Source: Asticcacaulis sp. AC466 (GTDB taxonomy: Bacteria; Pseudomonadota; Alphaproteobacteria; Caulobacterales; Caulobacteraceae). From it: 64,000 nucleotides of DNA. This document shows positions 47,460 through 56,785 of this stretch, in pieces (the first letter of the stretch is position 1; each line of letters opens with the position of its first letter). The translations under genes were made by a program, and so were the position numbers. The DNA lies in the NCBI RefSeq assembly GCF_000495815.1, contig NZ_AWGE01000001.1:124001-188000 (forward strand). Direction: 5' to 3'. Below the pieces are notes generated by a model that saw nothing but the letters and a program-made list of their open reading frames with translations, was not told where the DNA came from and searched no databases.

Positions 47460-48149
47460 ATGAAACCCTTATTGCCTGTTTCCATCGGTCTTATCCTGCT
47501 GGCGGCCTGTTCACCGTCGCCGAAAAATGCGCCCGGAAACCTTACGTCTTCCAGCCCATCTGCCGCCTCCGCGGCTCCGTCGGTTGACAAGATTCCGGCG
47601 GGTGAATACCGGACCGATCCCGCCCACACGGCGCTGACCTTCACGGTCAACCACCTGGGCTATTCTCATTATACGGCGCAGTTCGCCAGTCTCGATGCTC
47701 ATCTGACGCTTGACCCGGCCCATCCAGAGGCCGCCGTCCTGAAGGTGAACATAGATCCGCGTTCCCTGCGACTGCCGACGCCGCCCAAGGGTTTTTATGA
47801 TGAGCTGATGGGCAAGCAATGGTTCGACGCCACGGCCTTTCCGCATATTACCTTTGCGTCGACGAAGATAGAGAAAACCGGCGTCAATACCGCCCGGGTG
47901 ACGGGCGATTTGACCTTGCACGGCATTACCAAGCCGGTCGTGCTCGATGTCACCTTCAACGGCGGCTATCCTGGCATGGCGGGTTTTGACCCTCAGGCGC
48001 GGATCGGGTTCTCGGCGAAAGGCGCGTTCAAACGTTCCGATTTTGGCATGGGCTACGGCATTCCGGCGCCGGGCAGTCAGATGGGTGTCGGTGACGAAGT
48101 CGCCTTCACCATCGAAACCGAAATGCAAGGGCCTCCGCTCAAGCCTTAA
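47460..48149 (+). CDS. YceI-family lipoprotein
   Basis: A 229-residue lipoprotein (lipobox LAAC, residues ~14-17) with a Ser/Ala linker and a YceI domain: YRTDPAHTALTFTVNHLGYSHYTAQF and GDLTLHGITKPVVLDV. YceI proteins are lipocalin-like and can bind polyisoprenoids; some are secreted in response to pH or osmotic stress. Starts 2 bases after the previous stop, so it probably belongs to the same transcript as the SRPBCC genes. Confidence 0.92.
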   Translation: MKPLLPVSIGLILLAACSPSPKNAPGNLTSSSPSAASAAPSVDKIPAGEYRTDPAHTALTFTVNHLGYSHYTAQFASLDAHLTLDPAHPEAAVLKVNIDPRSLRLPTPPKGFYDELMGKQWFDATAFPHITFASTKIEKTGVNTARVTGDLTLHGITKPVVLDVTFNGGYPGMAGFDPQARIGFSAKGAFKRSDFGMGYGIPAPGSQMGVGDEVAFTIETEMQGPPLKP

Positions 48150-48215
48150 CTTTTGTCGCCGCCTTGGTCGCGGGCTCCGTCGTCCATATCGTTTCTGGAA
48201 AAAAGGAATTATAAG

Positions 48216-48626
48216 GTGAAAATTACCCCCTACCTCAACTTCGACGGCCGCTGCGCCGAGGCGCTCGACCTTTACGCGCGCGTCCTCGGTGGCGAAGTGA
48301 CATTCAAGCAGACGTTTGGCGACAGTCCGATGAAGGACGATGTGCCACCCGAATTTCAAAATGCGGTGATGCACGCCACGTTGACGATTGGCGATCAAAC
48401 GATCCAGGCGTCAGACGCGCCGCCGAACAGGTATGCGCGTCCGGCGGGCTTCATGGTCACTATTGGTCTGGACGATGCTGAAAAGGCAAAGGCAGCGTTT
48501 GCCGCTTTCGCGGACGGCGGAACGGTGATCATGGATCTTCAGGCTACGTTCTGGACGCCTCTGTTCGGGATGGTGACAGACCGTTTCGGTATTCCGTGGA
48601 TGATCAATCTCGAAGTTGCGCAGTGA
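48216..48626 (+). CDS. PhnB-like VOC-fold protein
   Basis: A 136-residue glyoxalase/VOC-type protein of the PhnB group: ITPYLNFDGRCAEALDLYARVLGGEV, MHATLTIGDQTIQASD and WTPLFGMVTDRFGIPWMINL. The GTG at 48216 has AAAGGAATTATAAG upstream; the open frame begins at 48153. Enzymatic role unknown. VOC/PhnB genes often accompany AHSA1 and ArsR genes, which fits here. Confidence 0.88.
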   Translation: MKITPYLNFDGRCAEALDLYARVLGGEVTFKQTFGDSPMKDDVPPEFQNAVMHATLTIGDQTIQASDAPPNRYARPAGFMVTIGLDDAEKAKAAFAAFADGGTVIMDLQATFWTPLFGMVTDRFGIPWMINLEVAQ

Positions 48627-48684
48627 TATAGACGCGATCATTCCGCGAGGTTCGACATCAGGTCTGCCCCTTGCCGAATGGGTA

Positions 48685-49863
48685 TCAACGTGCCTCGGGG
48701 AAGTAGAGTTTGGCCTCGGGTGTCCACAGCGTTTTCAATGCGGCGTAGGGGATGACATAGTAGTCACCCATACATGCACCCATCACGTGGGGCAGATCGG
48801 TCAGGGACAGCACGAGACCCTTGGCGTTGAAGGTCAGGCTGTAGCTACTGCCAAAGCTTTCCGCGCCGTCCGGTCCCAGGCATTCGGGATCGACATCGGC
48901 GCTGAACCACGGCGACTTGGGCGTCAGCCGGGCTAGAAGCGCGTCGTATTCAGGCGTATTGACCTGGGCCGCGTGTCCGTCGGCGTCCTTGCCGGGGTGG
49001 GTCAGTTTGAGGACACGATTCAGATCGAAGACCTCTCCGCGCCTGAGATCGTACATGGAGTAGGTAAAGCTGTTGTTGGGGTGCGCGCCGCCGCAATAGG
49101 TGCTGCCGCCCTCCTGAATGACCAACAGGCTGTCCGTCGCGTAGGTGACGGTCGACTCATAGCTGTCCCAGTCGCCCAGTGTGCCGCCGGCCGGTCCATC
49201 CGATTGCGGCGTGGCCCGGCATTCCAGGCCATAGCCGACCATTTCGTACCGGCGCTGATCCAGCAAAGCGTTGACCTTGGCCAGGGCGGCGGCATCGGGC
49301 GCGGCGGTGAGGCGGATGAAATGTATACCGGTGTCCTTGTCCGTAGCGGTGCGGTATCCGATGTGGCCCGTCCGTGTTTCAGGGCCATAAATGGTTTCGC
49401 CCGCCAGTTGGCGAAACAGGTAGGGATCGGCGGTTACGTCGCTGCCGCGGTCCATTCCGAATAGGGTCGATGGATCCGTAGGCGCGCCTTCCGCCTGACT
49501 CTTGCGGGCAGCGACCTGCTTAAGGGTGATCGGCAGGGACTTCCCGTTTGCCGTCCAGGTTCCCGACAGGCCGCCACCGGTGGGGGTTAGTTTAAGGTGG
49601 GCTTTTACATCGCAGCTGGCCAGGTCATAGGTGCAGCCGTCCGCCAGTTCAGACCACTGGCCCTTATCCAGGCGCAGGGATATACTGGCGCGGTGTTTGC
49701 GATAGAAATATTGCCCTGCGCCGTGATCACCATTGGTCAGGGTTTCCAGCACAATCGGGCTCTTCCCGATCGTGCCTTCGTAAACGGTCTGGGTAACCGG
49801 CGTCGCTGCGTGGACGGAGGTCACCATGCCGGCAAGGAAGACGCTGAGTACCAGGTATTTCAT
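48685..49863 (-). CDS. Exported protein with DUF3298-like C-terminal region
   Basis: A 392-residue protein with a clear signal peptide (MKYLVLSVFLAGMVTSVHA). The C-terminal part (SYSLTFNAKGLVLSLTDLPHVMGACMGDYYVIPYAALKTLW) resembles the DUF3298/RsiV-type domain; the N-terminal ~170 residues are unassigned. Six or more cysteines suggest disulfides in the periplasm. The ATG at 49863 overlaps the stop of the LytTR regulator upstream by ATGA, so the two are coupled on the minus strand. Confidence 0.78.
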   Translation of the reverse strand: MKYLVLSVFLAGMVTSVHAATPVTQTVYEGTIGKSPIVLETLTNGDHGAGQYFYRKHRASISLRLDKGQWSELADGCTYDLASCDVKAHLKLTPTGGGLSGTWTANGKSLPITLKQVAARKSQAEGAPTDPSTLFGMDRGSDVTADPYLFRQLAGETIYGPETRTGHIGYRTATDKDTGIHFIRLTAAPDAAALAKVNALLDQRRYEMVGYGLECRATPQSDGPAGGTLGDWDSYESTVTYATDSLLVIQEGGSTYCGGAHPNNSFTYSMYDLRRGEVFDLNRVLKLTHPGKDADGHAAQVNTPEYDALLARLTPKSPWFSADVDPECLGPDGAESFGSSYSLTFNAKGLVLSLTDLPHVMGACMGDYYVIPYAALKTLWTPEAKLYFPEAR

Positions 49864-50696
49864 AACCATCCATCCTGTTTGAGGGCTTTTTGATAGCTGC
49901 GGCTGACGGGCGCCGACAGTCCACCTTTGAGCGAAAACGAAATGCGGCCATCCGACCGGATGACGTCGGCGATGGCGTCTTTGGCTACCCACCACGAGCG
50001 GTGGACCTGGGACCCCTCGATCCCATCCAACTCGCGTATGGCGTCATATAACCGCATCAGGATCAGGGTCTCGCCGGCAGAGGTGTGAACGCGCAGATAG
50101 TGGTCCTCGGCGGCCAGGGCGAAAATATCGGCATGGCGGTGTTTGAAGGGCAAGCGCTCGCGGAAAGCGACGCCTGGCTCCAGGGTCTGCGCCGTGGCGA
50201 AGGCATGACTTTGGACCGGCTGGCGTGAGACCAGGACATGCAGGCCGGTCATGGCCAGGGAGATAACAAGAACCGGTGGGATATAGACGATCAGCGTCTC
50301 GACCTGTGGCGCTCGATGGTTCACCCCGGCCGTGACCAGCCAGGCCAAGATGGTAATAAGCGGCGTGATGCACAGCATCATGACGGTGATGGTCTGCCAC
50401 AGGTTCAGATTGGTGTAGCGGTCGAGCAGACGGCCGGCGATTTGCGCGATGATCGTGCCGCCGGCCATCAGGCTGAGCCAATACAGGAAGCGCGGCGCAA
50501 GCGGCAGGGCATTCGTCCCATTGGCGCCGGTGAAGCACAGCACAAGCGCCATACCGGTGGCAATGCCATAGGTCCGCATCCAATCCGGGCCGACAATGAT
50601 CTTCAGCCACGCTATTGGGGTTTTCAACCTTGCCATTGGCGAAGCGCCAGTTGCAGGCGGCGTATTTTCACGAATTAAGTCGGGCGATTCACGCAT
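49860..50696 (-). CDS. Membrane-bound LytTR-type transcriptional regulator
   Basis: A 278-residue protein with four N-terminal hydrophobic helices (about 40-160) and a C-terminal LytTR DNA-binding domain (HRHADIFALAAEDHYLRVHTSAGETLILMRLYDAIREL...VHRSWWVAKDAI). There is no receiver domain, so it is a membrane-tethered one-component regulator. Such regulators often control an adjacent small gene; here the coupled gene encodes an exported protein. The start could also be at 50636; neither has a good ribosome site. Confidence 0.85.
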   Translation of the reverse strand: MRESPDLIRENTPPATGASPMARLKTPIAWLKIIVGPDWMRTYGIATGMALVLCFTGANGTNALPLAPRFLYWLSLMAGGTIIAQIAGRLLDRYTNLNLWQTITVMMLCITPLITILAWLVTAGVNHRAPQVETLIVYIPPVLVISLAMTGLHVLVSRQPVQSHAFATAQTLEPGVAFRERLPFKHRHADIFALAAEDHYLRVHTSAGETLILMRLYDAIRELDGIEGSQVHRSWWVAKDAIADVIRSDGRISFSLKGGLSAPVSRSYQKALKQDGWL

Positions 50697-50774
50697 GCGT
50701 CCGCATATCCAGAAGAGAGTGCTTTCTTATGGGGTATCCCCTTTTCAAAGGAAAGCCCAAAGGACACGCCCGAC

Positions 50775-51203
50775 ATGTCATTCCTCGACAACTACACACA
50801 TCCGCACCTGCCCACCCTGTCCCTCATCGGCCACGTATCGCCGGTCATCCAGATTCACCTGCTGGCGGCCGTGGCCGCGTTTGTCATCGGTGCGGTGCAG
50901 ATTTTCGGACCCAAGGGGACGACCCTCCACCGCATTCTCGGCTGGACCTGGGTCATCTTCATGATGACAGTGGCGGTGTCTTCGCTGTTCATCAAGATCA
51001 TAAATCACGGGCAGTTCAGCTTCATCCATATCCTGTCGGGCCTGACCCTAGTCACGGTGCCGCTTCTGGTTTACGCCGCGCGGAAGAAGAACATCCGGGC
51101 GCACAAACGTTACGCCACCAATCTCTACGTCGGCGCCCTTCTGATCGCGGGCCTGTTCACCTTTATGCCCGGCCGCCTGATGTGGCAGATGGTGTTCGGG
51201 TGA
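50775..51203 (+). CDS. DUF2306-like membrane protein
   Basis: A 142-residue membrane protein with four helices. HLLAAVAAFVIGAVQIFGPKGTTLHRILGWTWVI and KRYATNLYVGALLIAGLFTFMPGRL are typical of DUF2306. His residues in several helices suggest a heme or quinone role in the family, but the function is unknown. It stands at the end of the accessory stretch. The 260 bases after it, up to sucC, show no gene. Confidence 0.82.
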   Translation: MSFLDNYTHPHLPTLSLIGHVSPVIQIHLLAAVAAFVIGAVQIFGPKGTTLHRILGWTWVIFMMTVAVSSLFIKIINHGQFSFIHILSGLTLVTVPLLVYAARKKNIRAHKRYATNLYVGALLIAGLFTFMPGRLMWQMVFG

Positions 51204-51463
51204 CAGCGTTGTCCCCTTTGCAGGGTGAGCGTTAGCGGTAACATGCTTGCGGTGTCAGGCGAAATCGATATCCAGAAAATGGCGGAATTAGTCAGATTTA
51301 TGTGAGTGAGCGGTTGCACACAAGCACGCGCCTCTTTATAAAGCGGCCCGATCACTTAGGACGAGCAACTGAGTTCGCCCTCACATCAAGAGCAGGTTTG
51401 CGCTCAATTCTGGGCCTGACCGGTTCTTTCCCCTAAGTCCTGCTAATTGCCAAGATCGGTTCC

Positions 51464-52669
51464 ATGAACATTCACGAGCATCAAGCCAAGGCCGTCCTGA
51501 AAGAGTTCGGCGTTGCCGTTCCGCGCGGGTTCGCTGCCTTTTCCCCCAAAGAGGCCGAAAAGGCCGCCAAGGACCTGGCCAAGGAAGCCGGCACCAAGGT
51601 TTTCGTCGTCAAGTCGCAAATCCACGCCGGTGGCCGTGGTAAGGGTCGCTTCGAAGGCCTGGGCCCTGACTCCAAGGGTGGCGTTCGCGTCGTAAAGTCG
51701 CCCGAAGAGGTCGAAAAGAACGCCGACGAAATGCTTGGTCGCGTTCTGGTAACCCATCAGACTGGCCCTGCCGGCAAGCAGGTCAACCGCCTCTATATCG
51801 AAGAAGGCGCCGACATCCGTCGCGAAAACTACCTGTCCCTGCTGGTTGACCGCGTCACCTCGCGCATCAGCGTCGTGGCCTCGACCGAAGGCGGCATGGA
51901 TATCGAAGAGGTCGCCCATTCGACCCCGGAAAAGATCCACTCCTTCACCATCGATCCGGCGACCGGCGTATTCCCGACCCATGGTCGTGCCCTGGCCAAG
52001 GCGCTCAACCTGACTGGCGATCTCGCCAAGCAGGGCGCCAAGCTCCTGTCCCAGTTGTACGCGGCGTTCAACGCCAAGGACATGGACATGCTGGAAATCA
52101 ACCCGCTGATCGTCACCGGTGACGACAAGCTGATCGTGCTCGACGCCAAGGTGTCATTCGACTCGAACTCTTTGTTCCGTCATCCGGACATCGTCGCCCT
52201 GCGTGACGAAACCGAAGAAGACCAGAAGGAAATCGAAGCGTCGAAATATGACCTCAGCTATATCGCCCTCGACGGTGAAATCGGCTGCATGGTCAACGGT
52301 GCTGGCCTCGCCATGGCTACGCTCGACATCATCAAGCTCTACGGCTCCGAGCCTGCCAACTTCCTCGACGTCGGTGGCGGCGCCACGACCGAAAAGGTGA
52401 CTGCGGCCTTCAAGATCATCACCTCCGATCCAAAGGTGAAGGGTATCCTGGTCAACATCTTCGGCGGCATCATGAAATGCGACATCATCGCCGAAGGCGT
52501 GATCGCGGCTGTCAAGGAAGTCGGCCTGAAGGTGCCGCTCGTCGTTCGCCTCGAAGGCACCAATGTCGAACTCGGCAAGAAAATCATCAATGAGAGCGGC
52601 CTGAACGTGATTGCCGCCAACGATCTGGCCGATGCGGCCGCCAAGATCGTCAAGGCCGTGAAGGGTTAA
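51464..52669 (+). CDS. sucC: Succinyl-CoA synthetase beta subunit
   Basis: The 401-residue subunit holds the ATP-grasp nucleotide domain. [17 protein letters not shown] is the family start; [10 protein letters not shown] and the C-terminal [38 protein letters not shown] are typical. With SucD it converts succinyl-CoA to succinate, making ATP or GTP. sucD follows after 5 bases. The ribosome site is weak. Confidence 0.98.
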   Translation: MNIHEHQAKAVLKEFGVAVPRGFAAFSPKEAEKAAKDLAKEAGTKVFVVKSQIHAGGRGKGRFEGLGPDSKGGVRVVKSPEEVEKNADEMLGRVLVTHQTGPAGKQVNRLYIEEGADIRRENYLSLLVDRVTSRISVVASTEGGMDIEEVAHSTPEKIHSFTIDPATGVFPTHGRALAKALNLTGDLAKQGAKLLSQLYAAFNAKDMDMLEINPLIVTGDDKLIVLDAKVSFDSNSLFRHPDIVALRDETEEDQKEIEASKYDLSYIALDGEIGCMVNGAGLAMATLDIIKLYGSEPANFLDVGGGATTEKVTAAFKIITSDPKVKGILVNIFGGIMKCDIIAEGVIAAVKEVGLKVPLVVRLEGTNVELGKKIINESGLNVIAANDLADAAAKIVKAVKG

Positions 52670-52674
52670 GCGTA

Positions 52675-53562
52675 ATGTCAGTCCTTATCGATCGTAATAC
52701 CAAGGTCATCACGCAGGGTTTCACCGGCGCGCAAGGCACCTTCCACTCCCAGCAAGCGATCGCCTATGGCACACAGGTTGTCGGCGGCGTGACTCCGGGC
52801 AAGGGCGGTCAGACGCACCTCGACCTGCCGGTCTTCGATACGGTTGCCGAGGCGCGCGAGCGTACCGGCGCGACCGCCACGGCCATCTATGTTCCGCCGC
52901 CCTTCGCTGCCGACTCGATCCTGGAGGCCATCGAGGCCGAAATGGAACTGATTGTCTGCATCACGGAAGGCATTCCGGTGCTGGACATGGTCAAGATCAA
53001 GCGTGCCCTGTCGGGTTCCAAGTCGCGCCTCATCGGCCCGAACTGCCCCGGCGTCCTGACGCCGAACCAATGCAAGATCGGCATCATGCCGGGCAATATT
53101 TTCTCGCCCGGTTCGGTAGGCGTCGTTTCGCGTTCCGGCACATTGACCTATGAAGCCGTCTTCCAGACGACCAATGCCGGCCTGGGTCAGACGACCGCTG
53201 TCGGCATCGGCGGCGACCCGGTCAAGGGTACGGAATTTATCGACGTGCTGGAAATGTTCCTGGCCGACGACGAAACCAAGTCGATCATCATGATCGGTGA
53301 AATCGGGGGATCGGCCGAAGAAGACGCCGCCCAGTTCCTGCGCGACGAAGCCAAGCGCGGCCGTAAGAAGCCGATGGCCGGTTTCATCGCCGGCCGTACG
53401 GCGCCTCCGGGCCGCCGCATGGGCCATGCCGGTGCCATCATCTCCGGTGGCAAGGGCGGTGCGGAAGACAAGATCGCCGCCATGGAGGCGGCCGGTATAA
53501 AGGTGGCGCCGTCGCCGGCGGCGTTGGGGGAAACCCTCCTTGCTGTCCTGAAAGGCCTCTAA
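52675..53562 (+). CDS. sucD: Succinyl-CoA synthetase alpha subunit
   Basis: The 295-residue subunit carries the CoA-binding site and the phosphohistidine loop. [21 protein letters not shown] binds Co[29 protein letters not shown] contains the active-site His of [16 protein letters not shown]-type motif is present ([22 protein letters not shown]). It is cotranscribed with sucC and ends before a strong hairpin, so sucA may have separate control. Confidence 0.98.
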   Translation: MSVLIDRNTKVITQGFTGAQGTFHSQQAIAYGTQVVGGVTPGKGGQTHLDLPVFDTVAEARERTGATATAIYVPPPFAADSILEAIEAEMELIVCITEGIPVLDMVKIKRALSGSKSRLIGPNCPGVLTPNQCKIGIMPGNIFSPGSVGVVSRSGTLTYEAVFQTTNAGLGQTTAVGIGGDPVKGTEFIDVLEMFLADDETKSIIMIGEIGGSAEEDAAQFLRDEAKRGRKKPMAGFIAGRTAPPGRRMGHAGAIISGGKGGAEDKIAAMEAAGIKVAPSPAALGETLLAVLKGL

Positions 53563-53566
53563 TAAA

Positions 53567-53605
53567 AAATTTAAGCGCTCCGACCCTGTCGGGGCGCTTA
53601 AATTT
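53567..53605. terminator. Long hairpin after sucD
   Basis: AAATTTAAGCGC and GCGCTTAAATTT are perfect arms, extended by a mostly paired inner part (CCGAC/GTCGG), giving about 18 pairs. No T-run follows on the plus strand, so it may act as a 3' end or processing/pause element rather than a classical terminator. Confidence 0.6.
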
Positions 53606-53643
53606 GACGTATTTAGGTATCAGTAAGCGTAAAGTAACGAACA

Positions 53644-53746
53644 GTGTCGTTATTGGCTGTTTCGTTCAGTAGTCCCGAAGACCGGGTGTCGTTGTTGGCC
53701 CGCGTCTCATATAAAACATGGAAAGGCAGGCGGTGTCGTAATTGGC
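53644..53746. repeat. Three direct repeats upstream of sucA
   Basis: Copies start at 53644, 53686 and 53733: GTGTCGTTATTGGC, GTGTCGTTGTTGGC and GTGTCGTAATTGGC. The consensus is GTGTCGTWRTTGGC; spacings are 42 and 47 bases. The last lies 20 bases before the sucA ATG. They could be binding sites for a regulator of sucAB or a translational element; no known motif is recognised. Confidence 0.7.
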
Positions 53747-53765
53747 CGTCTGAGCGGTACATCAC

Positions 53766-56720
53766 ATGGCAGACGATTCCGGTCGGCTAAATCAGGTCTT
53801 TGCCGAGACCTCATTCCTTTACGGCACAAACGCGATCTTCATCGAAATGATGCAGGAACGCTGGGCGCAGGACCCCGGGTCGGTATCCCCCGAATGGCGC
53901 GCTTTCTTCGATTCCCTCATGGACAGGCCGGATCTGGTCAGCGCCAACGCCGAAGTCGGCGGATGGGCGCGGCCCGTTGATCCGCCGCGTGACGACCTGA
54001 CCTCGGCCATGGATGGCTTCTGGCCCGCCGTGCAGGCGAAGGTCGAAAAGAATATCGCCGCAAAAAATCCGGGTGCATCGCCCGCCGATCTCCAGGCTGC
54101 GTCGCGCGATTCGATCCGCGCCCTGATGCTGATCCGCGCCTTCCGGATCCGCGGCCACCTGCAATCCAACCTGGATCCTTTGGGCCTTGAGCCCCCGATC
54201 CAGAATGCCGAGCTGACGCCGGAATACTGGGGCTTCACCGCCGCCGACCAGGAACGCTCGATCTTCATCGATGGCGTGCTGGGTCTGGAAACCGCCACGC
54301 TCAAGGAAATCATCGCTCTTCTGCGCCGCACCTATTGCGGCAATGTCGGCGTCCAGTACATGCATATTGCCGACCCGGCCGAAAAGGCCTGGGTGCAGGA
54401 ACGCATCGAAGGCCGCGACAAGGAAATCACCTTCACCAAGGAAGGCAAGATCGCCATCCTCAAGAAGCTGATCGAAACCGAAGGCTTCGAACGCTTCTGT
54501 CACCGCCGTTTCCCCGGCACCAAGCGCTTCGGCCTTGATGGCGGCGAAGCCATGATCCCGGCGCTGGAACAGATCATCAAGCGCGGTGGCGCGCTGGGCG
54601 TTCAGGACATCATCTTTGGCATGGCCCACCGTGGCCGCCTGAATGTGCTGGCCGGCGTCATGGGCAAGCCGTACCGCGCCATCTTCCACGAATTCCAGGG
54701 CGGCTCGACCCTGCCGTCGGATATCGAAGGCTCGTCGGACGTCAAGTATCACATGGGTGCCTCTTCGGACCGCGCCTTTGACGGTAACAATGTCCACCTG
54801 TCGCTGACTGCCAACCCGTCGCACCTCGAAATCGTCAACCCGGTCGTTCTGGGCAAGACGCGCGCCAAGCAGGCGTTCAAACTGCGCGGCAAGTCGGATG
54901 TCAACCCCGAACGCGGCATGGCCATGGGTCTGCTGATCCACGGCGACGCGGCCTTTGCTGGCCAAGGCGTCGGCATGGAGTGCTTCGCCCTCATGGGGCT
55001 GAAGGGCTATAAGACCGGCGGCACGATGCATTTCGTCATCAATAATCAGATCGGCTTCACTACGGCGCCGCGCTTCTCGCGCTCCTCGCCGTATCCGTCC
55101 GACGTGGCGTTGATGGCTCAGGCGCCGATCCTTCACTGTAACGGCGACGATCCCGAAGCCGTGGTCTTCGCCGCCAAGATGGCGACCGAGTTCCGCCAAA
55201 AGTTCGCCAAGGACGTGGTGGTTGACATGTTCTGCTATCGCCGCTTCGGCCACAACGAAGGCGACGATCCCACATTCACCCAGCCGATCATGTATGCCAA
55301 GATCAAGGACCATCCATCGACGCGCGAACTCTATACCGCGCGCCTGATCAAGGAAGGTGTCGTGACCCAGGCCGAAGTCGATGGCTTCATCTCCGATTTC
55401 GATACCTTCCTCGACGCCGAATTCGAAGCGGGCAAGGCGTACAAAGCCACCAAGGCCGACTGGCTCGACGGCAAGTGGCAAGGCCTTGGCCTGCCGGAAG
55501 AAGACGAACGTCGCGGCTCGACCGCCGTGGCGCGCGCCCGTCTGACGGAAATCGGCCAGAAGATCACCACTATCCCGAATTCGGTTGACGCTCACAAGAC
55601 GCTGCGCCGCGTCATCGAGGCGCGTCAGCAAATGATTGCCACCGGCGAAGGTCTCGATTGGGCGACTGCCGAATCCCTCGCCTTCTGTTCGCTGCTCGAT
55701 GAAGGCTTCCCGGTTCGACTGTCGGGCCAGGATTCGATCCGCGGCACCTTCTCGCAACGTCACTCGGCGTTTGTCGATCAACGGACCGAAGAGCGGTATT
55801 TCCCGTTCAACCACATCCGTGATGGCCAGGCGATGTATGAAGGCATCGACTCCGCCCTGTCGGAAGAGGCCGTGCTCGGCTACGAATACGGCTACTCTCT
55901 GGCTGATCCGAATACCCTGACCCTGTGGGAAGGCCAGTTCGGCGACTTCGTCAACGGCGCCCAGGTCATTATCGACCAGTTCATCTCGTCGGGTGAACGC
56001 AAATGGCTGCGTATGTCGGGTCTCGTCATGTTGCTGCCGCACGGCTATGAAGGCCAGGGGCCGGAACACTCTTCCGCCCGCCTGGAACGCTTCCTTCAGA
56101 TGTGCGCCGAAGACAATATGCAGGTCGCCAATTGTACGACGCCGTCCAACTATTTCCACATTCTGCGCCGTCAGATTCACCGGCCGTTCCGCAAGCCGCT
56201 GATCCTTATGACGCCGAAGTCGCTTCTGCGTCATAAGAAGGCCGTTTCCAGCCTGTCGGACATCTCGGAAGGTTCCTCCTTCCACCGCGTCCTGCACGAC
56301 GACGCCGAACGCAGGCCAGAGATTTCGGGCATCAAAATCGCTTCGGACGACAAGATCCGCCGCGTCGTGCTGTGTTCGGGCAAGGTCTATTACGATCTGC
56401 TCGAAGACCGTGAAAAGAAGCAGATCAAGGACGTGTATCTGATGCGTCTGGAGCAGTTCTATCCGTGGCCGATGAAGTCGCTGATGACTGAGCTGGGCCG
56501 CTTCAAGAACGCCGAACTGGTGTGGTGTCAGGAAGAACCGAAGAACATGGGCGGCTGGACCTTTGTCGAGCCGTGGCTTGAACTGACGCTCGACCGGCTG
56601 AACATCAAGGCCAAGCGCGCCCGCTATGTCGGCCGTCCGGCCTCGGCATCGACCGCCGCCGGCCAGATGAGCCGCCACCTCAAAGAACTCGAAACCTTCC
56701 TGAACGAGGCCTTTGCCTAA
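53766..56720 (+). CDS. sucA: 2-Oxoglutarate dehydrogenase E1 component
   Basis: The 984-residue thiamine-diphosphate enzyme decarboxylates 2-oxoglutarate and hands the succinyl group to Suc[27 protein letters not shown] is the family N-terminus; [19 protein letters not shown] and [15 protein letters not shown] carry cofactor residues; the C-terminal part contains [24 protein letters not shown] and the regulatory region. It is preceded by three direct repeats and followed by sucB after 65 bases. Confidence 0.98.
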   Translation: MADDSGRLNQVFAETSFLYGTNAIFIEMMQERWAQDPGSVSPEWRAFFDSLMDRPDLVSANAEVGGWARPVDPPRDDLTSAMDGFWPAVQAKVEKNIAAKNPGASPADLQAASRDSIRALMLIRAFRIRGHLQSNLDPLGLEPPIQNAELTPEYWGFTAADQERSIFIDGVLGLETATLKEIIALLRRTYCGNVGVQYMHIADPAEKAWVQERIEGRDKEITFTKEGKIAILKKLIETEGFERFCHRRFPGTKRFGLDGGEAMIPALEQIIKRGGALGVQDIIFGMAHRGRLNVLAGVMGKPYRAIFHEFQGGSTLPSDIEGSSDVKYHMGASSDRAFDGNNVHLSLTANPSHLEIVNPVVLGKTRAKQAFKLRGKSDVNPERGMAMGLLIHGDAAFAGQGVGMECFALMGLKGYKTGGTMHFVINNQIGFTTAPRFSRSSPYPSDVALMAQAPILHCNGDDPEAVVFAAKMATEFRQKFAKDVVVDMFCYRRFGHNEGDDPTFTQPIMYAKIKDHPSTRELYTARLIKEGVVTQAEVDGFISDFDTFLDAEFEAGKAYKATKADWLDGKWQGLGLPEEDERRGSTAVARARLTEIGQKITTIPNSVDAHKTLRRVIEARQQMIATGEGLDWATAESLAFCSLLDEGFPVRLSGQDSIRGTFSQRHSAFVDQRTEERYFPFNHIRDGQAMYEGIDSALSEEAVLGYEYGYSLADPNTLTLWEGQFGDFVNGAQVIIDQFISSGERKWLRMSGLVMLLPHGYEGQGPEHSSARLERFLQMCAEDNMQVANCTTPSNYFHILRRQIHRPFRKPLILMTPKSLLRHKKAVSSLSDISEGSSFHRVLHDDAERRPEISGIKIASDDKIRRVVLCSGKVYYDLLEDREKKQIKDVYLMRLEQFYPWPMKSLMTELGRFKNAELVWCQEEPKNMGGWTFVEPWLELTLDRLNIKAKRARYVGRPASASTAAGQMSRHLKELETFLNEAFA

Positions 56721-56785
56721 GCGCAAAGGCCAGCCTCACTGAATCCATTCGCGTAACCGCACAAAACAATCTGGAGCCTACCCCT

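Noticed and set aside
53811-56726. 971-residue frame antisense to sucA
   Set aside because: It is a mirror frame of a high-GC conserved gene; sucA on the plus strand has full family motifs, and no motif is visible in the antisense product.
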